From Cliona cf. orientalis (lineage: Eukaryota > Porifera > Demospongiae > Clionaida > Clionaidae): a stretch of DNA of 64,000 bases. The notes below the pieces were generated by a model. The model was not told the origin of the DNA. It searched no databases and was given only the letters and a program-made list of their open reading frames with translations. Below, piece after piece: positions 38,219-49,219 of the stretch (within the stretch, counting starts at the first letter, position 1; each line of letters opens with the position of its first letter). A program made the translations under genes and the position numbers. The stretch covers positions 7,494,428-7,558,427 of the forward strand of contig OZ005706.1 in the NCBI GenBank assembly GCA_963930775.1. The letters are read 5' to 3'.

Positions 38219-39925
38219 ATGGGTGTCACGTCTAGCAAAGCGAGCTGTTCATCTTCATCCCTCCCTCCCCTTCCCCCGATCACGGCAGGTGAGCCTTCAT
38301 AAATAAAAAAATAATTAATTTTATTTATCACAGTGTCTAGAGTGCCGGCAAATTTATGTACAAATTTATATTGCCATATGCAGGAGGGGGCGGGGACTAG
38401 GGCTACATAAGAGTACAGTATTTTATATGGACTTACCGGCACTATAACGCTTAAATTGCGGTGCCGGTACCGGCACTGTAGACATAATTTGCGTTTATTT
38501 ATATACCAGTGTATGACGTTCCGTCTCTGCAGCACCCCCGGCAGTTCCTGCTGCAGACTCCCAACAGAAGGTCAGAATTATAACGACAGTGACGGTAATA
38601 AAGACAGTGACAGTGATAAATCCATGGAGCACATCAAGCTTTAATACATAAAATTTTAGATGCAATGTAGAATCCTAATGATTTCTTTCTCTCTACCCCC
38701 TCCCTTGCAGAGCAATTGTACCCGCAGGTGTTTGATGGAGCTAAGATCATCATCCAGAAAGGATTGAGTAGATATTTCCAGACCACGCACACCATCACAC
38801 TTGGCTCTGATGTCCAGCCATCTCAGTGGCAGTTTGGAGCAACTTACGTCGGCTCTAAAGTAGTCGGAGAAAATGAGGTGGGTTAGATTAAATATGGACG
38901 CTGTTCAACTGTTGATTTGGTGTATAATAGATGCCAGCATAGGATTATAATATTGACCAATGCCACATAATTCTCTCTCTCCCTTCCTCCCTCTCTCAGT
39001 ATCGTCCAGTCATGATTGGTGATATGTCTACTAGTGGTAACTTCACAGCTATGATCCTGCATCAGTTTGGATCGTCTTGGAAGCTCAAATTCAATGCCCA
39101 GGTACATCAATGATAACAAGGGAATTTTTTCATACGCCTCTATACAAAAATTTTATTATGGTTCCATTGCTTTTCCGTGTATGATTTCAGACTCAGAAGT
39201 CTCGGTGGGCTGCGTACCAGGGAACGTTGGACTACACTGGTAAAGACTTCACTGCCTCTGCTACTCTGGCTAACCCCAATGTTCTCTCCGGCAGTGGAGT
39301 ACTGGCACTGCAGTATCTGCAGTCAATGACTGAGAGGTGAGCTGCTCATCACAGCTAATCATTTCTAATGTCTCCAACCTTATAATGTAGTACCATAGAT
39401 TGGGATATTTTCGCCGGTAAAATATTTCGCTTGTAAATTTTTCGCATAGCCTAAATTTCGTCGCCAGACTTGAGCGACCAAAATAGGTATAGGTCGAAAT
39501 GCATGTACGTTGAGTGTTTAATTTTTGTCAAAAAAGGTCGTCGACGAAAAAATTAACATTGAAAAATTAGCAATCTACGGTATAAGCTGTTAGTCCATTA
39601 TAATTATATTAAACTTGTGATATAATGGAAAATGAAGCACACATATCCATTTAGAACTAGTGAATCTCTCTCTCTCTTTCCCTCTCTCCCTCCCTCCCTC
39701 CCTCTCTCTCCCTCTCCCTCCAGATTAGCTCTTGGATGTGAGTTGGTCTATCAGAGGGCTGGCTCTGAGCTTCAAGATGCCTCCCTCTCCGTTGGCGGCT
39801 ACTACCATGCCAAGACGTGGGAGGCCACGGCTAGACTGGGCGTCCACTCATGGGCTGTCGGCTACCAACAGCAGTTCAAAGATAATCTCATGCTAATGGC
39901 TGATCTAGAGGGAAGCTTAATGCAG
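38219..39925 (+). pseudogene. TOMM40: TOM40 partial copy (decayed)
   Basis: Exons 1-6 of the TOM40 gene at 48445-50761 are recognisable: MGVTSSK start at 38219, a shortened exon 2 (APPAVPA..SQQK), then EQLYPQVFDGAKIII, YRPVMIGDMSTSG, TQKSRWAAYQGTLDYTG and LALGCELVYQRAGSE. About 80 bases of exon 2, including the NPGTYEE block and its splice donor, are deleted, so joining exon 2 to exon 3 shifts the frame. The final exon (GDSIAGIGYR... to the C-terminus) is absent; after exon 6 the DNA passes into UBASH3 exons. It is a 3'-truncated duplicate, not a working import channel. Confidence 0.8.
39405..39582. mobile_element. Short MITE in TOM40-copy intron 5
   Basis: Imperfect inverted ends (TAGATTGGGATATTTTCG on the left, GAAAAATTAGCAATCTACGG on the right) with TTTCG-rich interior. 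The same element sits at 49614-49814 in the intact gene, so it predates the duplication. Confidence 0.6.
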
Positions 39926-40759
39926 GTATGCTGCAGGTTCGAGGAAAAAATTAATCTAATTTGGGCTGCAGTCTACCATCACGTTATGATAAGTACTAAG
40001 GAAGAGTATGTACAACCTTGACCTTAATTGTATATTGAGGTGCAATAAAATTCCAGCGACTATGTTACAGTAATGAAACCCACACTGATTGGTGCGGCAC
40101 CTACTTAAAGAAAAACTGTACTTATTATACGTACATGTACATGTACAGTCACAATAAGCATCAGTGGTTGGCATGTAGACTGTTCTGCCTGCCTGGGCTG
40201 GCTGGTTGGCCAGAGCGACCCCCACCACCCACCTTGTGTTGGGTCTGGTCACCCCATCACCTCTCTGCCTCTCATCGGCAATCTGAGGAGAGATGTTTAC
40301 CAACAAATGCCAAACCATGCCACCACTAATTAGATTATACGTCTATGACATGGAACAAAAGAGCTTTTCAACCTACCACCCCTAGTTCTCAAGGCTAGGC
40401 ACCTATGTGGCTCTGCCTTTTGCTTAAATTAGGTTTGCCTGAGCAGGCAGTGAGATGGTTTTCCCCTTAGGTTTGGATTGGTAGTAGAAGATAAACCTAC
40501 TGAATTTTCATGTATATGTACATACATGTATATAATTATGGTAAGTATAGGAACATTTGTATGCTGATCAGACGATCGTGTCATATTATTATGTCCAAAC
40601 ATGTCTGGAAGAAGGCTCAACTCAAGCAGTGCTAATCTACGTAGCTAGCTAGTTTCTGAAATTGTTGACCCTTACCATACACACAAACATTCAAATACAT
40701 GTATACATGCATTGTTGTTGACCTTTACCATACGAAAATATATACACTCACACTCACAG

Positions 40760-42007
40760 ACAGTGAAGGTTGGTTCTTCGGCACCTCTCAGAACTCAGGC
40801 ATGTCCGGCCTCTATCCCGGCAACTACGTCAAGAAGACAAAGGACTCAGACTGCTGGACTCTACACAGGTAGACATAGCTACGGTGGCTAATATTAATAA
40901 TAGAGTCAATATGCAAATGTTTGCTCCTACAGGTCATGGGTAATCTCCGGGAGTGACTCTCTCCCCTCCCCTTCAAAATCCGTCCGCCCCCCGTCCCTCT
41001 CTCGAAAAGACCCCCTACGAAGGACCGAAGACAAACAGTGCTATGAAGACGCAGCCGGACTGCTCCCTGATCAAGGAAATGTCGAAGAACTCTACGCAAA
41101 AGTGCAAAAACCACGAATCAAGAAAAAGGATCACAGTGTGACCAATCACATCGCAGACGGAGGTAGCCCAATTGAAGAGAATGCTCCACCCATTCCACCT
41201 CAAGATTTCGGACCGAGACGGCTTTCTATCTTCAGACGCGCAGAGAGAGTCGACGTGACATTTGGTAAGCAGTGGATCCAGCTATCATTTGACACAAACG
41301 GCTGCTATCACCGGAGAAATCTAAACATGCCAAAGGAGATACCAAAACGCAAAGGAGGTCCAAGCGACTTCATGAAGGACTCTCCGATCACAGAAACTGG
41401 TTTTTTCCAGTCTCGACTGACGGGCGAAGGCATGAGAGAGCAAGGAATACGAATCCAGTACATCTACTACTCTCCCGCACTGCGCTGTGTCCAGACAGCA
41501 AACGCCATCGTCCAAGGTCTCCAGGACCCGAGCATCAAGCTGAGGATCGAGAACGGGCTCTTTGAGTGGCTAGCGTGGTGCAGAGGGACTTTCCCCACAT
41601 TCATGACACCTGCTGAGCTCAGCAAATGTGGCCTAATCGTGGACACCAGTTATGTGTCGCAGGTCGCTCTTCAAGACCTCAAACCAAACGAGACGCACTT
41701 GGAATTCTACAAGAGAATGTTTAACATCACCCGCCTGATTCTGAAGACGATTGGGCCAGCTTCCGGCAACGTGATGTTTGTCGGTCACGCTGTTACGCTG
41801 GAGGCTTGTACTAGACAGCTAGTTGGAGCTCAGCCCTGCACTGCCCAGGAGCTGACCAAGATTGTCCAGAAGATCCCCTACTGTGGACTTTGTGTGTGTC
41901 AGGAGAGCGAGTTTGGAAAGAACAGCACTTGGGACTTTATCGATCCTCCCATCCCACCTCTCACTCACGCACCAAACATCCGATTTGATTGGAGATGCCT
42001 GCAGTGA
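40760..42007 (+). CDS. UBASH3/STS-like phosphatase, 5'-truncated, catalytic His replaced
   Basis: Two exons remain: 40760-40868 encodes the end of an SH3 domain (EGWFFGTSQNSGMSGLYPGNYV) and 40933-42007 a linker plus a complete histidine-phosphatase (phosphoglycerate-mutase fold) domain with its stop. Family residues visible: the R of SPALRCVQ, the E of NGLFEW, the H of VGHA and the family tail PPIPPLTHAPN. The catalytic block, RHGER in human UBASH3 proteins, reads RRAER here (near 41245), so the phospho-accepting histidine is arginine. Upstream UBA and 2H-type exons are not in the window; a decayed TOM40 copy lies where they would be. It may be a pseudophosphatase or a gene remnant. This is the parent-like sequence of the four tail fragments in the array. 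Confidence 0.75.
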
Positions 42008-42584
42008 TTGTTGATGTTAGACTCTGCGTAGTTCTGTGCCATGTATGTCCATACTCAGTTTATTAATGCAGCAGTTATTGTTCACATACAATTGTTGAAT
42101 TGTCTCAATCATCACAATTATGTCATAATACTTAATATTATTACTGAGGTAATTTTCTTTTGTTTCACTGATAATTATTATTATTTTTGGTGATGTTGTA
42201 ATAATTATTGTTTGGTCTAGTCTGGTACTTGACTCATAATCACTAAAGTGTAACTGAATTACAAATTACTGAAACTCATACAATCATACTATTATTCTAG
42301 TGCTTACTGCTCTGTTTGCCAGGCTAAATGTTTAATTTGTGATGTGTGTGGTGTGTGTTGGGGGCGGAGTCTGATGATATAACTGATTAATTAAATTATA
42401 CAACCTCTGGCTCCACCCACCACAAATATCAATCCAATCAGCAATATATTATTAATTAATGAGCACTATTGTCGTGTGTATAGTCTCAAAAATTAATCAT
42501 CAAAAAAACAATAGACACAGACATAAAATTAATAGCGAAAGAAGATTTACATGCAGTGATGAACACAAAATTATAAATTAAATT

Positions 42585-45500
42585 TTACTGAAGTTTAGGA
42601 TGAATGGACTCTATAAATATATAGTGTACAACATGGTAGTGACCTCGGCTACGTGCCAAGTCCAGTGGTGTCACGTTGCACCATCCTCTAACGTCAGGAG
42701 GACAGTGGAGCACTTCAACGAAGAACCTGACAAGGTGAAGGTGGCCATTGTAGGCAGCAGCATGAAGAGGAGTGTTGTTATTCTTCTTAGTACACAGTGG
42801 GTCACAGTGCTGCTCCAGGGTGAGGTACTGCACTACCTCAAGATGACCTTTCGAAGCTGCAAGGTGCAGCGGTGTTTCTCTCTCACTGTCCAAGTGCGAT
42901 GGATTACAGTTACACTGTTCTACTAAGTATTTGATGATGTGCAGATGTCCTCCTTGAGCAGCATCATGAAGGGCAATTCTACCTCCAAGTCCAGTAGTCC
43001 TACCCTGATACTCGAGAGGAAATATAATATTATTTGGGTTGCAGTTTAATTCAATAGTGAAGAACTTCACTATTTCCAAGTGTCCAGCCAAAGCTGCGAG
43101 ATGGATAGGAGCTGCTCCTTGAATGCCTCTGCTAGTGACTATGTCCTTGAGTGGATAAAGCTCGCTTAGTTCATTCACCAGATATCTCACGACATTAATG
43201 TCCCCACCCTGAGAAGCTTGATGTAGTGGAGTATCGCCATCGTCAGCACAACACAGTGGATCCATCTGTTGCTCGGCAACAAGATAGTGGACTATATCAA
43301 GATGTTTACCACCTGCTGCATAATGAAGAGGTGTGAATGCTCGATTGTCTTGACTTGCTGGACTACATCCCCTCTCTTCGATGAAATATCTCAGCACTCG
43401 TAGCTGTCCATATCGAGCTGAGTAGTGAAGAACATTCGCTCCAAACTGGTCTTCTTTCTGTAGTGGATCAAATTGCTTCTCCTCAATGAGTTCTTTTACT
43501 TTCTTCAAGTCTCCCCTGCCTGATGCTTGAAATAGTTCATTTTCAACTGATGCACCAGCTACACCATGTCCCATTCCCATTCCAAGATCACCTAATTCTC
43601 TGTCCACCAGATCCTGGGAATGGAATATGGGACATTAGAACAGCCCAGACCAGTAGCAGTCAGTGATCTGACTCACCTCACTGAACTGTGTCACTCCGGC
43701 TGTAGTGCCAGTGATAACACTGCTCCCCCCTAGTGCTGAGTCAGCACTGATGGAGGCAGTATCTCCAGGTTTGCCCACAGCCAGTCCAGCAGCCATTGAT
43801 GACAACTCAGCATCACCTATAGTCACATAAAGTATAGAAATATGCAGGGCCTGTATATAGCGGGGTGCGACTACGACAGCTGGTACAATCATGATTCAAA
43901 ATAGCTTAGTGTTGCTCTACAGATATTATTGCAAAATAGTGTATTGCCTATTCAAATGCCACCATATCGGTGAGCGTGTCAGAGAAACTAGATTTTGCTC
44001 TGCTCATTAAACTTGTAACTCAAATCTGCACTAGTACTCAGCATTCTTTTCACATCGGCCATACATGTGTTGTACACTGGATGTATAGATGCATCATTTA
44101 GGCTGACTCAGGCTAACCCAATTAAAGGATGAATTGATGTTTATCATTTTCTAATTTGAGAGAGGGAGGGGTGCACCATTGTTCATTGTGTATTGTTAAG
44201 GGTATGCTCCGAATAATGGTTTGTACATCTAGTGCCATACCTATGCATGAACATGATTGTGGAATCAAAACGCACCCAGGGGCTGATCCAGGCATGAAAG
44301 GTTGTTGGGACCCAGAATTCGAACCTAGCGTAGAAGAGATCGTGGACTATCCGATGATATCATTATGGCGTTTCTCTCAGTTCGCTTTCTCTAGCGAGCT
44401 CGCTTTCAGGGCAGGGGGATTTCCCTATTCAGTCGAGCACATGGCAGGTGAAGGTCAACCGGCTCAAGCCGCGCGCTCCAATACTGTACGTGTATACGGA
44501 GCATGAGCAGTTTGTCAATGTGTCCTAGTTCGAATTTATGGCGGCGTATTCATGAGGGACTCTGGATGTAGTCTCTAAGTTTTTCATTACGTCCAGAGTC
44601 CTAATTAGAAACAAAGAATTCGGCTCTTGCTATGATGAAATTATGATGAAATTGTGATGAAATGATGATGAAACCTATGATGAAACTTATGATGTAATTG
44701 CTCTGAATACTGCTTCAAAATGTTTAGCGCGCATGAAAGGTTGTTGGGACCCAGAATTCGAATCTAGCGTAGAAGAGATCGTGGACTATCCGATGATATC
44801 CTTATGGCGTTTCTCTTAGTTCGCTTTCTCTAGCGAGCTTGCTTTCAGGGCAGGGGGATTTCCCTATTCAGTCTGAGCACATGGCAGGTGAAGGTCAACC
44901 GGCTCAAGCCGCGCGCCCCAATACTGTACGCGTATACGGAGCATGCGCAGTTTGTCAATGTGGCCTAGTTCGAATTTATGGCGGCGTATTCATGAGGGAC
45001 TCTGGACGTAGGCTCTAAGTTTTTCATTATCTCCCCAGTAGCAATTTACTTTTCTGAGGTAATTGTAGTGTAATCTATGATGAAATTATGATGCAACCTA
45101 TGAGGTAATTATGAAAAAATTCAGGGCCTCGCTGGAGCCTTTCTGGGACTTGAAAATCAGTAAATATGTAGAGTATCTTACGCGTGTATCCGGCGAATAC
45201 ATTACAAGCTGAGCACTACTTTCTCTGAGAAGTACTGTTGGTTGAACTTCACGTGTTTTCTTGGCTTACGTAATGCCGTGGATAAATAAAGCTAGTCTTA
45301 TGCTATATATAGCACGCATCATTGTCACAAGGGGCTGGCCCGCGCGCGACTGCAGCAACGTGACCAACCTGAAGTTCGGAAGGAATACCGTGCTGTCGAG
45401 TTCATCTCTGTGATTGAAGCATCGAAACTTGTCACTATCAAGGTTGAAAGTCAATCTTAGACGCCATCTCCATGATTTCTGGGGCGAGCATCGATCGATG

Positions 45501-48099
45501 TGTACGCATTCTATTGACAATCTTTTACCACATGCACCATTACACTATGCAGCTACTGGGGAGATGGTTAAGGGTTCATTTAATATAGGAGACATCCACC
45601 ATTATCAATCAGCCACCCCCCTTGTACCAGTATGGTTTTAATTTTACTATGGGTAGCTACCCTATCAGCCACCTTCCATGCAAAATTTCTGGATCAGCGC
45701 CTATTGTCCCAAGGCCAATTCCATATCTTCAAAATCGCATTTAGCATTGAAAATCATGGAGGATCCAGAGAGTACAAGAAATTATACCTTATAACTGCTA
45801 ACTCACATGTGTTTTTACTGTTGATAGTTGCCCCACTATCAGTGTGGTCTGAGTCTCCATCAGTCGCTGGCTCCTCTACCACTTCCTGGAAACACAGAAA
45901 ATGGAGCTACTCAACAAATCCATCCACTAGGGTCTGTTAACTTTACCTCAGTCTGTTGTGGAGTGAACTGGTAGTCCCCACAGGAGAGCTGTACAACACC
46001 TAGACTGGATAACTCTGCTTCCTGCTCACTGGAGAGAGGAAAGGTGGCTTGCTGGACAGAGAGAGGGATTTGAAAGATCAGCTTCAGACTTCCAGATCCA
46101 ATGCGACATAGTCGTAGCGTTATATTGGAGATATTCAAAATTTTCTGCAAGTTGCTGACAAATGCTGATAAATGGTTCACATTGCACTTGTCAAATGAAT
46201 CATCCAGTGTCACAAACATATTCGCTTGTCCTTCTTCATAAATTTCACCAACTTCCGATGGACACTCGAACACATGACGCTCACCATACTTAGTAAAGTC
46301 CTCCTTGTACTTGGCTAACCTCTCTTTGTCTTCCTCTGTTCCAAGCTTCTGTATGATTAGTTCCACCATCCGATAATTAAAGAATGAACAGTACTTATTG
46401 ACCACTGACATGGCGTCATCGACAGACTCAGATTTTCTCAGTTCTGGCAATTGATGTCTGAAAACAGGTTCACCGGAATCATCAAATGTTGGCTTTAACT
46501 GTCCCAAGCATTCTAAATGACGAGTCAGAGTTTTTGCTGAAACATTTCTCCTCACTAAAGAGTCTGTTGTCGACGTAAATAGTTCCTGGAATTTGTACAT
46601 CATATCTTCTGACTCGGCATAAAGCTTTTGGTGCAGTTCTCGTCTCCTCTCGTCACTCATATCCTTCAAATTCAAGCAGTGGAAGGTGAAACGAGGCCTA
46701 GCAACCACAGCAGTCGGAGTACTGGTCCTGGGAGAAGCAGGTTTGTCTATCAGAAAGAATAATAACTCACTGATGAGTCCTGCACATGTAATCAACCATA
46801 GTAGGTCAATGTAGTACCTTGTACATGTGCAACACCTTCTTCCTGTGAATTATTACTTTCTTTTGGTTCATCACTGGAAGCTACAAATATTATAGAATAA
46901 TATTATGATAAGCACTACAACTTTGCACATACACATACCAGACTGAGAGTGCTTTTCAGCCAATCTATTAAATAAAAGCTTGTCAATTTCTGCCACAGCT
47001 TTGAGAAGACTCCTCCATGAAGGTCTACCAAATGTCTCTGTGTTGTAGTTTCGTTTAATCCAGTGTTCGAGGGCTTCACCCAAGCAGAGGTAGTTGTCCC
47101 CAGAGCCTTTGATGTTGTTGATCACATCACATGACAGGCCGAGGGAGATACTCAACTCTTTCCACTTTGCAGCTAGTGATTTGCACTCTTTCACCACAAC
47201 ATTCCAGTCCTCTATTTCTGCAGTGGTATAAAACAAGTTGTATAGTCGTGGCAGCTGTAGATGGCATATATTGAAATCATACCAAAAATTTTGTCATCAA
47301 CAGTCATAAGAATTTCTTCAACCTTTTGATCTAAATAATGAGAGAATAATATTACCATATCTACATGTATGCAAAAACTTATAAGAAAAGGATTGGAATA
47401 CCTTGGTCGAGAGGTCCAGGGTTAAGTTCCACATCTCCAGACAAGATGAGTCGTTGACGTATGATCAGCTGAGCTGCTCGAAGCTGGATTGACCCAGACC
47501 ACACCCACCCCACTCCAGAGTACACGAATACCTCACAGGAAACGTGGCTAACTGGCTCCTTGGTGACCTTTGACCCCAACATATCATCACTCTGTCTCTG
47601 GCTCTGTCCAATATTGTAGTCTAACTGTTTACAAAGTTCTGCCGTTAGGAAACACCATTTGAGAAACAGCCACAGAAGATAATAAAATTTGTAGCCAATT
47701 GCCAATGTACCACACACTACAGCCAACGGTTTGAACAGTTTCTTTACGATCTTACAAACTACAGCCAATAGTTTGAACACGATCTTACAAACCATAGTCA
47801 ACAGTTTCTTTATGATCTTCCAACAAAATCCCAGCGGCAAAGAGACGAAGAAGACAAGGAGCCAATGGCGTCTCTTGAATGACTGCCAATGCTTGGAGTG
47901 AATCACGTGATGCAGGGAGTAGACAAGAAGGAGCAGTAGCACCCATACACTACACACGCCCCCCTCGCTCATCTGCCTCTTGTAGTGCCGGCTGTGACAA
48001 CCTCCTAATTGCAAGGACCCCGCTGATCCGGCGACGATCATACTTGTCAGGGAGAAGATCGGCACGAGCCTGGGAAACGTCGAGATCAACTCTATCCAT
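42585..48099 (-). CDS. Paralogue F: long-leader 2A-Death-ankyrin gene, leader frameshift
   Basis: Leader/2A exon 47402-48099, short exon near 47290-47325, Death domain about 46940-47220, unnamed-domain exon about 45946-46745, linker near 45810-45885, SADSALGGSS exon about 43676-43816, ankyrin exon 42585-43613 (340 residues from its first Met, slightly longer through NIIFPLEYQG). The Death domain and first two thirds of the unnamed domain differ clearly from A-E (YCSFFNYRMVELIIQKLGT; LRLCRIGSGSLKL), while everything 3' is nearly identical. One inserted base in the leader (CTGTGACAACC against CTGGACAACC, near 47994) shifts the frame after IRRLS. Translation could still begin at the downstream MSEGGVCSVW methionine and keep all hydrophobic helices and the 2A site. 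Confidence 0.7.
44292..45029. repeat. Two 299-bp direct repeats with a minisatellite between them
   Basis: 44292-44590 and 44731-45029 are nearly identical copies starting GCATGAAAGGTTGTTGGGAC. The 140-base spacer holds repeats of ATGATGAAA and an inverted copy of the GGACTCTGGA/TCCAGAGTCC motif found near the repeat ends. No coding potential is evident. It lies in the large intron of paralogue F only. Origin unknown; it could be a tandemly inserted non-autonomous element. Confidence 0.75.
47412..47438 (-). other. 2A (StopGo) motif of paralogue F
   Basis: GDVELNPGP followed by LDQG, similar to the IDQG that follows in A-C, although the leader belongs to the long class of D and E. Confidence 0.85.
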
Positions 48100-48444
48100 C
48101 GTCGGAGCACTGGTGATGGCACCTCGACTCGTGTACAACAAGCAACAAAATGGCGGATGTTTATCTACACACGTCAGAGTACGGGGAGACTTTTCTTGCT
48201 GTCAGTTCCACAAAATAATGAAGGAATAAAGATATTTGGTAGATCGATCACAAATCTCTTCACCGAGACGGAGGTTTCTACGCTTGACGAGCTGTACAGA
48301 GGCCAATGGTAAAACTGCTTCGCTGGCACTGCGGTGGATTCGAGGGGGATCCCCCATCTGCAGTTGGTGGGGCTCGTAAGTCACATGTTGAAGCTGCTGA
48401 CTCAGCACATATTTACACGTGGCTGTTTTCTGAGTGCATCAGCT

Positions 48445-49168
48445 ATGGGTGTCATGTCTAGCAAAGCTAGCTGTTCATCTTCATCCCTCCCTCCCCTTCC
48501 CCCGATCACGGCAGGTGAGCCTTCATTGAAGTTTTTAAGCTTCCAAGTTTTTTCAGCCTAAATTACATAAAATAATTATATTATGTGTATGATGTTATTA
48601 ATTTTTGTCTCTGCAGCACCCCCGGCAGTTCCTGCTCCAGACTCCCAACAGAAGGCCAGTGGTTCAGAGGTCACAGCAGAGGATGTGCTATCAAACCCAG
48701 GAACCTACGAAGAAATTGGAAGAAAATTAAAAGGTAAGAATTATAACTACGGTGATGGTAACAAAGACAGTGACAGTGACAAGTTCATGGAGCACATCAA
48801 GTTTATTATAAAATTTTAGATGCAATGTACAATGATTTCTTTCTCTCTCCCTCCCCCCTCCCCTTTGCAGAGCAATTGTATCCACAGGTGTTTGATGGAG
48901 CTAAGATCATCATCCAGAAAGGATTGAGTAGATATTTCCAGACCACCCACACCATCACACTTGGCTCTGATGTCCAGCCATCTCAGTGGCAGTTTGGAGC
49001 AACTTACGTAGGCTCTAAAGTAGTTGGAGAAAATGAGGTGATTAATATGCACACTATTTAACTGTTGATTTGGTGTATAATAGATGCCAGCAGATTATTA
49101 TGATATTGACCAATGCCACATAATTCTCTCTCTCTCTTCCACCCCCATCTACTCTCTCTCCCCCTCCC

Positions 49169-49219
<51 letters not shown>

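Noticed and set aside
40000-40750. Search for UBASH3 UBA and 2H exons between the TOM40 copy and the SH3 exon
   Set aside because: No frame here resembles a UBA domain or the HxT motifs of the 2H domain; the 5' exons are absent from the window.
44156-44506. 116-codon plus-strand frame in the intron of paralogue F
   Set aside because: Most of it is one 299-bp repeat unit, whose second copy is not open in the same way; no recognisable protein.
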